Notes under the pieces: generated by a model
Database searches by the model: none
Seen by the model: the letters and a program-made list of their open reading frames with translations, nothing else
What the model was told of the DNA's origin: nothing
Translations under genes and position numbers: made by a program
NCBI GenBank assembly: GCA_963711675.1
Contig: CAVQFB010000005.1
Coordinates: forward strand, 186,001 to 250,000
DNA length: 64,000 nucleotides
Reading direction: 5' to 3'
DNA from: CAVQFB01 sp963711675
Lineage (GTDB): Bacteria; Acidobacteriota; Terriglobia; Terriglobales; Acidobacteriaceae
Shown: positions 1-7,937 of the stretch, one piece after another
Layout: every line of letters starts with the position of its first letter
How positions within the stretch are numbered: the first letter of the stretch is position 1

Positions 1-372
1 GAAACTTGCTGCCATGCCGCTGAGCAGGTAAAACAGCAGATAGCGGAAGTGGCCAAGGTAGTCCTCGATGTTGTCGCCAAAGATCCAGAGGACCCACATG
101 TTCCCGATAATGTGCGGCCAGGACGCGTGCAGGAACATGGAAGTGAGGATCGGGACCAGCGCTGCGCCCGGCGCGAAGGTGGGGACCCCAGTGAGCAGGC
201 CAATTTCAACACGAGGCACCACGCCGAACTGAAAGAGCAGGGCATTAAGCTGTCCCCGGCTGTGGAAGCCCACCGAGAGTTCAAAGAGAAAGACCAGCAC
301 ATTCAGCGCGATCAGAAAATAGTTGATGAAAGGCGTGGAGAAACAGGGCTGATCGTCGCGCAGAGGAATCAT
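1..372 (-). CDS. Rhomboid-family intramembrane serine protease, C-terminus cut off by window edge
   Basis: The minus-strand frame is open from an ATG at 372 to the window edge, giving 124 N-terminal residues. A first membrane segment lies near residues 12-25. A loop near residue 80 contains HASWPHIIGNMWVLWIFG, the typical rhomboid H-x-x-x-H-x-x-x-N region, followed by a second hydrophobic stretch (RYLLFYLLSGMAA). Rhomboids cleave transmembrane substrates within the bilayer with a Ser-His dyad; the GxSG serine would lie beyond the window, so activity cannot be judged. No clear Shine-Dalgarno is visible. The gene is divergent from the small membrane ORF and truB. Confidence 0.85.
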   Translation of the reverse strand, partial: MIPLRDDQPCFSTPFINYFLIALNVLVFLFELSVGFHSRGQLNALLFQFGVVPRVEIGLLTGVPTFAPGAALVPILTSMFLHASWPHIIGNMWVLWIFGDNIEDYLGHFRYLLFYLLSGMAASF

Positions 373-494
373 TTAATTGGGCAGTCGGGAAATCAGGATG
401 ATGGCACGAGTTTGAGTATCGTGGCTGATCCGGTTACATTACAAGTTTACCCGACCGCCGGAAGCTGGCCGCTTTCACGGTAAGAGTGATGTAA

Positions 495-710
495 ATGAAA
501 CGCACGGTACAGTTCGCGAGTGGAATTGGAGTTTTTTTCCTATTCATCATGAGTGTATCGGCGATACTGAATCTCATCTTCGCGTACCCGCATAGGCTAA
601 CGAAGGCGCCTCCGCTCTCGATCTCTTGGATCATCATTGTAGGACTATCAACCGTTTTGTCTATGATCGGCTGCTACATTCTCATTTTAGGAGCGAACGA
701 TCCAAAGTAG
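495..710 (+). CDS. Small two-helix membrane protein, function unknown
   Basis: 71 residues with two hydrophobic segments (about residues 8-28 and 45-66), so probably an integral membrane hairpin. No family is recognised. It ends 23 nt before the truB start on the same strand and may be co-transcribed with it. A weak purine-rich stretch (GTAAGAGTGATGTAA) precedes the ATG. Its support is mainly the clear hydrophobic pattern and position. It could be spurious. Confidence 0.45.
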   Translation: MKRTVQFASGIGVFFLFIMSVSAILNLIFAYPHRLTKAPPLSISWIIIVGLSTVLSMIGCYILILGANDPK

Positions 711-733
711 CCCTATCCCAATTTACTCATTCC

Positions 734-1684
734 ATGAATGGTGTCCTCATTATCGATAAGCCATCGGGGCTGACCTCCCACGACGTGGTCAACCGCATCC
801 GCCGCATTCTGAATCAGCGTTCGGTCGGGCACCTGGGCACGCTCGACCCTCTGGCGACGGGCTTGCTCCCGATGGTTACAGGTAGCATGACACGGCTGGC
901 CCAGTTCTACACGGCGTCGGATAAAACCTATGAGGGGGTGATCCGCTTCGGCTTCGCCACGGATACGTACGACGCCGAAGGGGAACCGATCGGCACCCCC
1001 CAGCAAGTTCAAGTATCACTTGAAGAGGTGCGGGAATTGAGCCTGGCTTTCTGCGGCAAGATCGAGCAGATGCCACCGCCGTTTTCAGCGAAAAAGATTC
1101 ACGGCGTTCCCGCCTACAAGCTGGCCCGCAAGCATAAGGAAGTCGTACTCAAGCCGGTCGAAGTAGAGATCAAAGAATTCGAGATTCTGGGCTTTGGCGA
1201 CGTGGTGGAGGAACCTACGGACATCGGCAGGGAATCGTGCGTCCGTTTTCGTGCGCGCGTGGCGTCGGGAACGTACATGCGCTCGGTAGCGCATGACATG
1301 GGCCAGAAGGTGGGATGCGGGGCACATCTGGAATCGCTGCGCCGAACGCAGTTGGGAGAGTTCGACATTTTGGATGCGCGGACTCTCGAGGAAGTTCAGA
1401 AGGCTGCGGAGGAAGATCAGGTGGAGGAGGTGTTCGTCCATCCCCGCAAGCTGCTGCCACAAATGCCGAGCGTGACTGCGAACGAAGAGAGTGCGGCCCG
1501 CATCCGGAGCGGCCGGACCGTGAACCTTCCGGAATTGTCGCGCTCAAAACAAGTGAAGGTTTTCTATGGGCAAAGGGAACTGATCGCGATCGTAACCCGG
1601 GTCGCGGGAACTCTCTTCCATCCGAAGATCGTGTTTGCCACTGAACCCAGCCCTCAATTGGCTGCGGCCGATCCGTCGCGCTAG
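734..1684 (+). CDS. truB: tRNA pseudouridine(55) synthase
   Basis: Converts U55 to pseudouridine in the T-loop of tRNAs. The 316-residue protein opens with MNGVLIIDKPSGLTSHDVV, the usual TruB N-terminus, and carries the catalytic-aspartate motif GHLGTLDPLATG (Asp38). A conserved ASGTYMRS motif lies in the middle and a PUA-like segment forms the C-terminus. The frame is open further upstream to 626, but the family N-terminus sets the start at 734. Length is normal. The flanking genes belong to no obvious shared pathway. Confidence 0.95.
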   Translation: MNGVLIIDKPSGLTSHDVVNRIRRILNQRSVGHLGTLDPLATGLLPMVTGSMTRLAQFYTASDKTYEGVIRFGFATDTYDAEGEPIGTPQQVQVSLEEVRELSLAFCGKIEQMPPPFSAKKIHGVPAYKLARKHKEVVLKPVEVEIKEFEILGFGDVVEEPTDIGRESCVRFRARVASGTYMRSVAHDMGQKVGCGAHLESLRRTQLGEFDILDARTLEEVQKAAEEDQVEEVFVHPRKLLPQMPSVTANEESAARIRSGRTVNLPELSRSKQVKVFYGQRELIAIVTRVAGTLFHPKIVFATEPSPQLAAADPSR

Positions 1685-1712
1685 CCAAACCTGCGAGGAC
1701 CGCAAGGGCAGG

Positions 1713-2648
1713 TCACTCCTTGAAAGGCGAGCAGCAGGGCTTCTCTACGGGCTTAGGCTCCATCAGTTCAACCCGTGTGAAATTGGGATCGTACAGGTTG
1801 AGCTGCCACTTACCGTCGCGGCCTATCTGAGGCTTCTCCAGGGGCGTGGAGGTGCGTTTAAGGACTACCTGATAACTCTCCCTGACGCTTGGGACCTCGA
1901 GAGCCAGGTGATGCATAACGCCTAGCTCGCGCGGGTCTGGGTTATGCACGTTCAGCATGTATTCCAGCCAGTCAGTCCCGTCGGGTACACGCATGTCCAC
2001 CCAGTCGGTAACGTCGTCCTTCATCCCGCCGTGCCAGGTTTCGCGGAAGCCAAGAATATCACCATAGAATCGGTCGGCTGCGGCGCGATCCTTGACCACG
2101 ACTCCAACGTGAATGATGCGCTGCGCGATGCGTGTATCCGGCAGGAACTTTCCGAAATTCCTGCTGTGCAGGGATCCGGGCATGAATTGAACGAACTCCA
2201 CGATGTGGCCGTCGGGATCGTTGATCTCGAACCCGCGGTTGTCGTCAAGCATGGGGTCCAGCTTCTCGGGAACCTCTACGCCCTTGGTGGCCAGGTAAGT
2301 GCGCAGTTGCTCGGCGTCGGTGGTCTCAAACGAAATATGCGACAGCCGATCCATCTTGGGATCAGTGAGTTCGGGAAAAACCTCGATGTACTGATGGTCG
2401 TTCACCTTGAAATACGTTAGCAAGAGGCCCGTGCCTTCGTTCTTCGGCTTGTCGAGCATGAACGGCTCCTGAAATCCCAGGACGCCGGTGTAAAACCGCC
2501 GTGCGGCCGCCAAGTCGTCGGTGCGGAGGCCGATGTGGGCAACACCGACGATCTTGGGCCGCGTGACGGAAGATGGCGAAGGTGGAGTTTGAGCCAGGCC
2601 AGTGCCGACCAGCAGGGCAACGAAGAACCAACGAAGCAGAGCTCGCAT
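1713..2648 (-). CDS. Secreted protein with two VOC (glyoxalase-fold) domains
   Basis: 311 residues. A signal peptide covers about residues 1-19 (MRALLRWFFVALLVGTGLAQ), so the protein is exported. Two vicinal-oxygen-chelate modules follow. The first begins near residue 34 (VGVAHIGLRTDDLAAARRFY) and the second near residue 180 (IIHVGVVVKDRAAADRFYG). Both show the H...E spacing of the family (H38 with EF/EV positions; FVQF; LELM). VOC folds bind a divalent metal in lyases, dioxygenases and resistance proteins. The substrate cannot be named. It is convergent with truB and probably monocistronic. Confidence 0.8.
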   Translation of the reverse strand: MRALLRWFFVALLVGTGLAQTPPSPSSVTRPKIVGVAHIGLRTDDLAAARRFYTGVLGFQEPFMLDKPKNEGTGLLLTYFKVNDHQYIEVFPELTDPKMDRLSHISFETTDAEQLRTYLATKGVEVPEKLDPMLDDNRGFEINDPDGHIVEFVQFMPGSLHSRNFGKFLPDTRIAQRIIHVGVVVKDRAAADRFYGDILGFRETWHGGMKDDVTDWVDMRVPDGTDWLEYMLNVHNPDPRELGVMHHLALEVPSVRESYQVVLKRTSTPLEKPQIGRDGKWQLNLYDPNFTRVELMEPKPVEKPCCSPFKE

Positions 2649-2814
2649 GATGATTGGGATAGTCGGCGAGGATGTGGCAAGGCGTCAAGGGCCGAACCGT
2701 TGTCGTTGGAGCGATATTCAATGTCCGATAACAGGTATTATGTCAAGTACGCCGAACGCCGCCCGAAACGCCCGCGTTCCCGTCCTGGCTTGGGGTTTGC
2801 CTTTAGACGATCGC

Positions 2815-3177
2815 TTACGATCGCGGTGAAAGCAATGTCTGTAGGTCGCTGCGAAAACGCCTCAGGGCTTCCAGCCTTTCCGGAGTGGCCTCAACGATCT
2901 CATCCTTAGCCTGGAAGACCTGGCGGCCTCCCTTTTCGACCAGCACTCCGATCGCTTCACCCAGGCGCCACCCCGGTGTGCCGAGAACCTGTAGACCGTC
3001 TACGCCCGGAACCAGCAGCGCGACGCAACCGTCGCGGACCACGCCAATGCATTTGGGAAAGCGGACGAAGGTCTCGACTTCAAAGCCGGCCATGTAGATG
3101 CGTTGGAGTTGTTCCGCGGGATCAGGAGACATTTCGTGAGGCAGACGGTTGTTTGGAACGATGAACCGCAGAATCAC
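2815..3177 (-). CDS. Conserved hypothetical protein
   Basis: 120 residues, soluble, no signal peptide or membrane segment and no family I can name. The centre is a beta-rich stretch (IGVVRDGCVALLVPGVDG), followed by a charged helical tail (EATPERLEALRRFRSDLQ). It lies 12 nt downstream of the bifunctional-nuclease gene on the same strand, so it probably shares that transcript. The ATG at 3177 is used; an internal ATG at 3132 is a plausible alternative start. Confidence 0.65.
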   Translation of the reverse strand: MILRFIVPNNRLPHEMSPDPAEQLQRIYMAGFEVETFVRFPKCIGVVRDGCVALLVPGVDGLQVLGTPGWRLGEAIGVLVEKGGRQVFQAKDEIVEATPERLEALRRFRSDLQTLLSPRS

Positions 3178-3189
3178 CCGCGAGACACC

Positions 3190-3675
3190 CTACATCTTGT
3201 AGCGGCCCAGGTCCTCGTCGTTGAGGCCCTCCAGCCATTTGCGAAGTTCTTCGCTGGTCACGCGATCTGAGGCACTGGAGGCTTGCTTCGAATTCTTTAG
3301 GACCTCGTCTTCGACAAAAATCGGGCAATCCACGCGAAGGGCGAGGGCGAGCGCATCTGATGGACGCGAATCGATGCTGATGACCCGGCCTTCGCGCTCC
3401 AGCCAGATCACTGCATAAAACGTGTCTTCCCGCAGTTCAGTCACGACCACCTTGTGAACCTGGGTATCAAGGCCGGTCAGGACATTCTTGATCAGATCGT
3501 GGGTCATGGGCCGGGGCGTGGTGACTTTCTCGATCTCGAGGGCAATCGCGTTCGCCTCGTAGATACCGACCCAGATAGGTAGAACGGTATCACTACCTGC
3601 GTCCTTGAGGATCACGATGGGCATATTGCTGACGGGGTCCATCATGAGTCCGCGAATTTTCATCTCAACTTCCAT
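3190..3675 (-). CDS. Bifunctional nuclease family protein (DUF151)
   Basis: 161 residues. The core MKIRGLMMDPVSNMPIVILK followed by LPIWVGIYEANAIALEIE is the signature of the BFN/DUF151 family, for which DNase and RNase activity has been reported in plant members. A second conserved block is RVISIDSRPSDALALALR. The ATG at 3675 gives the common family start MEVEMKIRG; the frame stays open to 3726. It lies just downstream of where the miaB transcript reads in the opposite gene order (miaB ends at 3741), so the 3.2-3.7 kb pair and miaB are closely packed on one strand. Confidence 0.85.
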   Translation of the reverse strand: MEVEMKIRGLMMDPVSNMPIVILKDAGSDTVLPIWVGIYEANAIALEIEKVTTPRPMTHDLIKNVLTGLDTQVHKVVVTELREDTFYAVIWLEREGRVISIDSRPSDALALALRVDCPIFVEDEVLKNSKQASSASDRVTSEELRKWLEGLNDEDLGRYKM

Positions 3676-3740
3676 CGCAATCCCAATCAGATTTTGTAGT
3701 TGGTGCCCGTATACCGGGCCAACCACGATTTCTAAACTTC

Positions 3741-5063
3741 TTATATCACCATTTCTCCCAACAAGCTGTTAGGAAAACTGTTGGTGATGAACACTTTCGT
3801 GTAACCGCCGGCATGCAGGCGGACATCTCCGGGAGCCGTGAAATTCAATGTCATGTTCTTGGACGTGCGTCCAATCCATTGCTGGCGCATCTCATTTCGG
3901 CCTTCCACCATGACTTCCGTAGTCTCGCCCAGGTGCTTCTTGTTTCGATGCGTCTGGATCTGCCGTTGTTTGTCCTGCAATACGGCCAGCCGGCGCACTT
4001 TTTCGTCGTCCGGGATGGCGTCCTCCAGGTGGAGCGCGGGCGTGTTGGGCCGCGGCGAATACTTGAAGGCAAAAATTGAGTCGTAGCCGACTTCATCCAG
4101 TAACGACAGCGTCTCCTGAAGATCCGCCTCAGTTTCTCCCGGAAATCCGACGATTGTGTCGGTCGTAATACTGATATCGCGTTTGGCCGATTTTATCCAA
4201 GCGATGCGTTCGAGATATTGTTCGCGGGTGTACAGGCGTTGCATGGCGTCCAGCATTCGTGTCGACCCGCTCTGCACCGGAAGGTGAACGTGGTCGCAGA
4301 GCGCCGGAACCGCGTCGATCGCCTCGACGATGTCGTGTCCAAAATCGCGAGGATGTGAGGTGGTGAAACGTACGCGTTTGATACCGGGCAGTTCACCAAC
4401 CGAGGCCAGCAATTCCGCAAACGATTTCCTGCGGGCGGGATCTTTATAAGAGTTGACGTTCTGTCCCAGGAACTGGATTTCGGTGTAGCCCAGATCGACC
4501 ATCTGGCGGGCTTCCGCCAGCACAGAATCGGAGGTACGGCTCCGCTCATTGCCGCGCGTAAAGGGAACGACGCAATAGGCACAAAACTTGTCGCAGCCTT
4601 CGATAATGGTGATGTAACCGCGGTGAGGGTTGGTGCGGGCGGCAAACTCGGTCTCGAAGCACTCGTCGGTCTCGCGGTCATCCAGGCCCGTGGCGCGCTT
4701 CCCTGCCTCGATTTGCACCAGCATTTCAGGCAGGTTCCGATACGACGCTGAGCCGCACACCATGGAAACATGGGGCGCGCGCTCGAATATCTTTGCGCCT
4801 TCCTGCTGAGCCACGCAGCCCAGCACGCCGAATTTCTTGCCCTGCTTCTGGAACTTCTTGTAGTCGTTGAGGCGATGGAACACCTTTTGCTCCGCCTTAT
4901 CGCGGATGGAGCAGGTGTTGTAGAGGACGAGGTCGGCTTCTTCAACGGTTGGAACCTGGCGGTAGCCCTCCGAGACTAGGGTGCCGATTACCTTTTCGGA
5001 GTCGTGCACGTTCATCTGGCAGCCGAAAGTTTCGAGGTAGAACGTCTTGGAACCCACACCCAT
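3741..5063 (-). CDS. miaB: tRNA-2-methylthio-N6-dimethylallyladenosine synthase
   Basis: Radical-SAM methylthiotransferase that adds a methylthio group to i6A37 in tRNA. 440 residues in three domains. The N-terminal UPF0004 domain carries cluster cysteines C15 (ETFGCQMN), C51 (NTCSIRD) and C83 (LGCVAQQ). The radical SAM domain has CX3CX2C at C157, C161 and C164 (GCDKFCAYC). A C-terminal TRAM domain covers roughly residues 380-440. All six cysteines are intact and length is normal. It is probably co-transcribed with the downstream nuclease-family gene. Confidence 0.97.
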   Translation of the reverse strand: MGVGSKTFYLETFGCQMNVHDSEKVIGTLVSEGYRQVPTVEEADLVLYNTCSIRDKAEQKVFHRLNDYKKFQKQGKKFGVLGCVAQQEGAKIFERAPHVSMVCGSASYRNLPEMLVQIEAGKRATGLDDRETDECFETEFAARTNPHRGYITIIEGCDKFCAYCVVPFTRGNERSRTSDSVLAEARQMVDLGYTEIQFLGQNVNSYKDPARRKSFAELLASVGELPGIKRVRFTTSHPRDFGHDIVEAIDAVPALCDHVHLPVQSGSTRMLDAMQRLYTREQYLERIAWIKSAKRDISITTDTIVGFPGETEADLQETLSLLDEVGYDSIFAFKYSPRPNTPALHLEDAIPDDEKVRRLAVLQDKQRQIQTHRNKKHLGETTEVMVEGRNEMRQQWIGRTSKNMTLNFTAPGDVRLHAGGYTKVFITNSFPNSLLGEMVI

Positions 5064-5146
5064 AGGGCAAGTATAACCCGCTCCGCCTCGCAGACGAGCG
5101 CCCTGATCGTGTCTTCAGGGCGCCCCATCGCGTGTGGCCGACGCGG

Positions 5147-5644
5147 TTACGCGCCTGGAGCCAAAGCTTTGCGCGTATCCAGCGTTTCGCCCTTCTCCAC
5201 GTATGCCTGCATCCATGCGAGGACGCGGCTCCAACCCTGAGCGTGATCGCGGGCAGCGTCGGGCAGCGCCTGGAAGCCGGAGTGCCGCAGATTCACCTGC
5301 GTTCCGCCCGGCACCGATTTCAGCTCCCAGCGTATGGTGGTTGTGATCGGACCGACCCAGCTCGCAATCCAGGTGTAGACCAGCAGGTGCGGCGGATCAA
5401 TTTCGAGAAATTCTCCACGGACGTGGTAATCGCCTCGGGTAGCGCTCTGGCCTTCGCAGAGCCACTTGCCGCCGGGTCTCATATCGGCCTCCCATTTCGT
5501 TCCGCGGTACATTCCTTTTTCTCCCCACCATTGAAGAAGCTGTTGGGGATCGGTGATCGCCTGAAAGACACGCTCGGCTGGAGCCGCGATGTAGACATCG
5601 GCGAGGATTGCATCCTTGTCGGGACTGATCACTGAAGTTGCCAT
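5147..5644 (-). CDS. SRPBCC (AHSA1-like START) domain protein
   Basis: 165 residues with the AHSA1/CalC-type helix-grip fold: an opening strand ending in APAERVFQAITDPQQLLQWW, a central PGG turn and the strand PPHLLVYTW. Such proteins bind hydrophobic ligands. It is paralogous to the neighbouring gene at 5663-6139 (both share the PPxLLVYTW and RWEL motifs) and is the last gene of the ArsR-led operon. Genes of this fold often accompany ArsR-like regulators, which supports a shared ligand-responsive unit. The ligand is unknown. AGAAAGG precedes the ATG. Confidence 0.85.
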   Translation of the reverse strand: MATSVISPDKDAILADVYIAAPAERVFQAITDPQQLLQWWGEKGMYRGTKWEADMRPGGKWLCEGQSATRGDYHVRGEFLEIDPPHLLVYTWIASWVGPITTTIRWELKSVPGGTQVNLRHSGFQALPDAARDHAQGWSRVLAWMQAYVEKGETLDTRKALAPGA

Positions 5645-5662
5645 GATGGACCTTTCTGTCGT

Positions 5663-6139
5663 TTATGAGTTTTCCGCAAATTTCTTCAGGTTCTCCAACG
5701 CTCCGGGCCAGCCGCCGCTGTAGTCCTTGCGGGAGGCAGGTTCTTGCGCCAGGCCGCTATGGATAACTTTGAGTTTGGTGCCACCGCCGCTGGGCGTGAG
5801 TTCCCAGCGCACTATGGTCTTGCGTTGCTTGTCGTCATGCCAGTTGCCGAGCCAGGTGTAGACGAGCAGTCGTGGAGGATCGAATTCGATGATCTCTCCG
5901 TGACATTTGAACTCGTCTACCCCGTTCACGACGGCTGTGCCTTTCTTGGTCTCGTAGGTGTAATGGCCCCCGAGGCGCGCGTCCATGTTCCAGAACTTGA
6001 CGGGGCAACTGGCATCGTTGAACCAGACCATCAGTTCCTTCGAGTCCGTCAGAGCCTTGAAAATACGCTCCGCCGGAGCGTTGATCTCGATTTCGGTGAC
6101 GATCGCGTCTTGATCGGGTGTGACGATGGATGTCGGCAC
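5663..6139 (-). CDS. SRPBCC (AHSA1-like START) domain protein
   Basis: 158 residues. The opening (NAPAERIFKALTDSKELMVWF), the strand PPRLLVYTWLGNW and the C-terminal helix (GGWPGALENLKKF) match the AHSA1-like family. It is 18 nt upstream of its paralogue and follows a secreted protein gene and arsR in the same direction. The two paralogues look like a tandem duplication that has diverged. The ligand or enzymatic role cannot be read from sequence. Confidence 0.85.
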   Translation of the reverse strand: MPTSIVTPDQDAIVTEIEINAPAERIFKALTDSKELMVWFNDASCPVKFWNMDARLGGHYTYETKKGTAVVNGVDEFKCHGEIIEFDPPRLLVYTWLGNWHDDKQRKTIVRWELTPSGGGTKLKVIHSGLAQEPASRKDYSGGWPGALENLKKFAENS

Positions 6140-6213
6140 GATAATGTTCCTCGCTGAGTGAAATCATACGTACGGAAGGCCAGGTTTATTTGCGCAGCGG
6201 ATCAACTGCCGGC

Positions 6214-6705
6214 CTAAACCGGCTTCTGCCGCTGCAGGTCGAAGTGCTCGTGCAGGTCCTTGCCGTCCTTCACGAAGTACCAGTCTTCGCTAAGGTGGTC
6301 ACCGTCGATGGTGTAGACGACATGACGCATGTGCCCGTCCTGAGGGCTGGCCAGGTTGGTGGCGTCGACAAAGTCGAACGTGACGGTCTTGCCGTCGGGT
6401 GAGGCGGTCGCCTTCATGCGCGGCTGATTGCCGGCACCGCAGTAGTGGGTCATCAGCAGGCGACCGCCGTCGAGATGGAACATGCTGATCATGTCCTCAT
6501 GGCCCGATAGCTCGCTCATCACCGCAGAACCGTTCGAAGTGATGCGGAAGCTGTCTTCCACCGCCATCCCGTTGGAAGCCTTCCCTTCCCACGATCCGGC
6601 AAAGGACTTGATGGTGGCAAAAGATTTCTGGGCGTCGGTTTGGGCGAGGGCGGCTGACGCGATTAGGACAACCAGCAGCGGTAAAGCGATGCGAACTGAT
6701 TTCAT
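6214..6705 (-). CDS. Secreted small beta-rich protein of the ArsR/SRPBCC operon
   Basis: 163 residues. A signal peptide covers about residues 1-21 (MKSVRIALPLLVVLIASAALAQ). The mature part (SFAGSWEGKASNGMAVEDSF, then MTHYCGAGNQPRM and FVDATNLASPQDGHM) resembles lipocalin-like/DUF1579-type sequences seen in Acidobacteriota, but I cannot assign a named family with certainty. It sits between arsR and the two SRPBCC genes on one strand, so it is probably controlled by the same repressor. Confidence 0.7.
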   Translation of the reverse strand: MKSVRIALPLLVVLIASAALAQTDAQKSFATIKSFAGSWEGKASNGMAVEDSFRITSNGSAVMSELSGHEDMISMFHLDGGRLLMTHYCGAGNQPRMKATASPDGKTVTFDFVDATNLASPQDGHMRHVVYTIDGDHLSEDWYFVKDGKDLHEHFDLQRQKPV

Positions 6706-6752
6706 TTTCTTCTTCTCCTTTTAGCTTTGTGACAGCAACTGCACAATAGCGA

Positions 6753-7118
6753 TCATTTACCTTTGACTCGCGCGGCGGTTTCCTTGGCATGCTCGGCTTC
6801 GACAAAAGCTTTCAAACTGGCCAGACTCGCACTCCAGAATGAACGGTACTGTTCCAGCCACGAGTCCACGGCTTTCAGGGGTTCCGGGTTGAGCTGGTAC
6901 AGCCGATTGCGACCTTCCCGCCGTTCCTGCACTAGATGTGCGCGGCGCAGCAGACGCAGGTGCTTGGAAATTGCCGGCCTTGATACGGGAAATGCCTGGG
7001 CGATTCGACCTGCGGGCTGGCTTCCCTGCCTCAGCAAGTCGAGCACGGCGCGGCGGGTAGGATCAGCCAGCGCGTTGAAGGTGCTTTCTGCCGAATATGT
7101 AACCGAACGGTTCCGCAT
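6753..7118 (-). CDS. ArsR-family winged-helix transcriptional regulator
   Basis: 121 residues. The N-terminus FNALADPTRRAVLDLLRQG and the recognition helix (PAGRIAQAFPVSRPAISKHL) followed by the wing (VQERREGRNRLYQL) are typical of the ArsR subgroup that pairs with SRPBCC proteins. No metal-binding cysteine motif (ELCVCDL type) is present, so it is probably not a metal sensor. It is first in the operon; an inverted repeat and a promoter lie immediately upstream, suggesting autoregulation. The predicted start is almost at the transcription start. Confidence 0.92.
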   Translation of the reverse strand: MRNRSVTYSAESTFNALADPTRRAVLDLLRQGSQPAGRIAQAFPVSRPAISKHLRLLRRAHLVQERREGRNRLYQLNPEPLKAVDSWLEQYRSFWSASLASLKAFVEAEHAKETAARVKGK

Positions 7119-7121
7119 AAT

Positions 7122-7156
7122 GCGTAACTGTAAGGTTACGCGTATGCGCGTGTCAA
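7122..7156 (-). promoter_or_regulatory. arsR promoter overlapped by inverted-repeat operator
   Basis: On the minus strand TTGACA (7156-7151) is followed after 18 bp by TACAGT (7132-7127). A perfect 7-bp inverted repeat, GCGTAAC (7122-7128) and GTTACGC (7135-7141), overlaps the -10 element. An operator covering the -10 is the classic layout for ArsR repression. The start codon at 7118 lies within a few bases of the expected transcription start, so the mRNA may be nearly leaderless. Confidence 0.6.
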
Positions 7157-7200
7157 GAGGTTTTTGAAAATACTTTTAGGGCGGCTTGGAAGACTAGGAT

Positions 7201-7773
7201 TTACCGCTGGTGGCCGTTGTTTACCAGGTCTAGAAAAGCGCGGTGGATGCGCATGTCGTCGCTGAGTTCAGGATGGAAGGTCGCGGCCATCGTTCTTCCC
7301 TGCCGCACCGCTACGGGGTCGCTGCCGTCACGAGCGATGATTTCTACACCGGAACCTACGTTTTCAATCTTAGGTGCGCGGATGAAGACCATCTCCAGCG
7401 GACCACCGGGAAGCGTGGTTTCACCCGTGCGGATGGAGCTGTCGATCTGCCGGCCGTAGGCGTTGCGGCGAATACGGATGTCCAGAGCGTTTAGGCCGGG
7501 CTGCGTAGGGTTGGTTATTTCCTTTGCCAGCATGATCGCTCCGGCACAGGTGCCGAAGGTCGGCTTGAGATGGACAAACTGCTTGAGCTTTTCGAAACCT
7601 TCTTTGCCCAGGATTTTGAGGAAAGCGCCGGACTCGCCACCGGGAATGACGAGGCCGTCGATTTCATCGAGTTGCTCAGGCTTGCGCACGAGCACGACCT
7701 CGGCGCCGAGTTGCTCGAGGCGCCTGCGGTGGGCGTCGAAATCGCCCTGGATGGCGAGAACTCCGATGATCAT
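7201..7773 (-). CDS. pdxT: Pyridoxal 5'-phosphate synthase, glutaminase subunit
   Basis: Class I glutamine amidotransferase that feeds ammonia to PdxS in the DXP-independent PLP pathway. 190 residues. The nucleophile is Cys76 (FGTCAGAIMLA), the His-Glu pair is H167/E169 (FHPELS), and the oxyanion motif is PGGESGA. It lies 164 nt downstream of pdxS on the same strand. All catalytic residues are present and length is normal. Confidence 0.97.
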   Translation of the reverse strand: MIIGVLAIQGDFDAHRRRLEQLGAEVVLVRKPEQLDEIDGLVIPGGESGAFLKILGKEGFEKLKQFVHLKPTFGTCAGAIMLAKEITNPTQPGLNALDIRIRRNAYGRQIDSSIRTGETTLPGGPLEMVFIRAPKIENVGSGVEIIARDGSDPVAVRQGRTMAATFHPELSDDMRIHRAFLDLVNNGHQR

Positions 7774-7786
7774 AGATCAGCTCTTA

Positions 7787-7930
7787 GCTGTTAGCTCTTG
7801 GCCAAATCAAAAGTCCGTCGTAGAACATTTGCGCCAGTCTCAGCGGCAGCGTTCGGATTGCTCGCAGTGTTTTTGCAATAGAGCCTGCATGCAGGCGCAC
7901 CTTAACAGCCAAGAGCCAAGAGCTAACAGC
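7787..7930. repeat. Inverted repeat pair in the pdxS-pdxT intergenic region
   Basis: GCTGTTAGCTCTTGGC (7787-7802) is the exact reverse complement of GCCAAGAGCTAACAGC (7915-7930), enclosing 112 nt. The right arm is preceded by a partial extra copy (AACAGCCAAGA at 7904-7914). The pair spans most of the gap between pdxS and pdxT, so a transcript could fold it into a long stem-loop. It resembles a dispersed short repeat unit rather than a terminator, as no T-tract follows. Confidence 0.7.
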
Positions 7931-7937
7931 CGCTCTT

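Noticed and set aside
49..483. A plus-strand 144-residue ORF
   Set aside because: It is the antisense shadow of the rhomboid gene, and its product has no hydrophobic or family pattern.
5098..5123. A 9-bp hairpin (GCGCCCTGA / TCAGGGCGC) between miaB and the SRPBCC gene as a terminator
   Set aside because: No T-tract follows on either strand, so terminator function is not supported.
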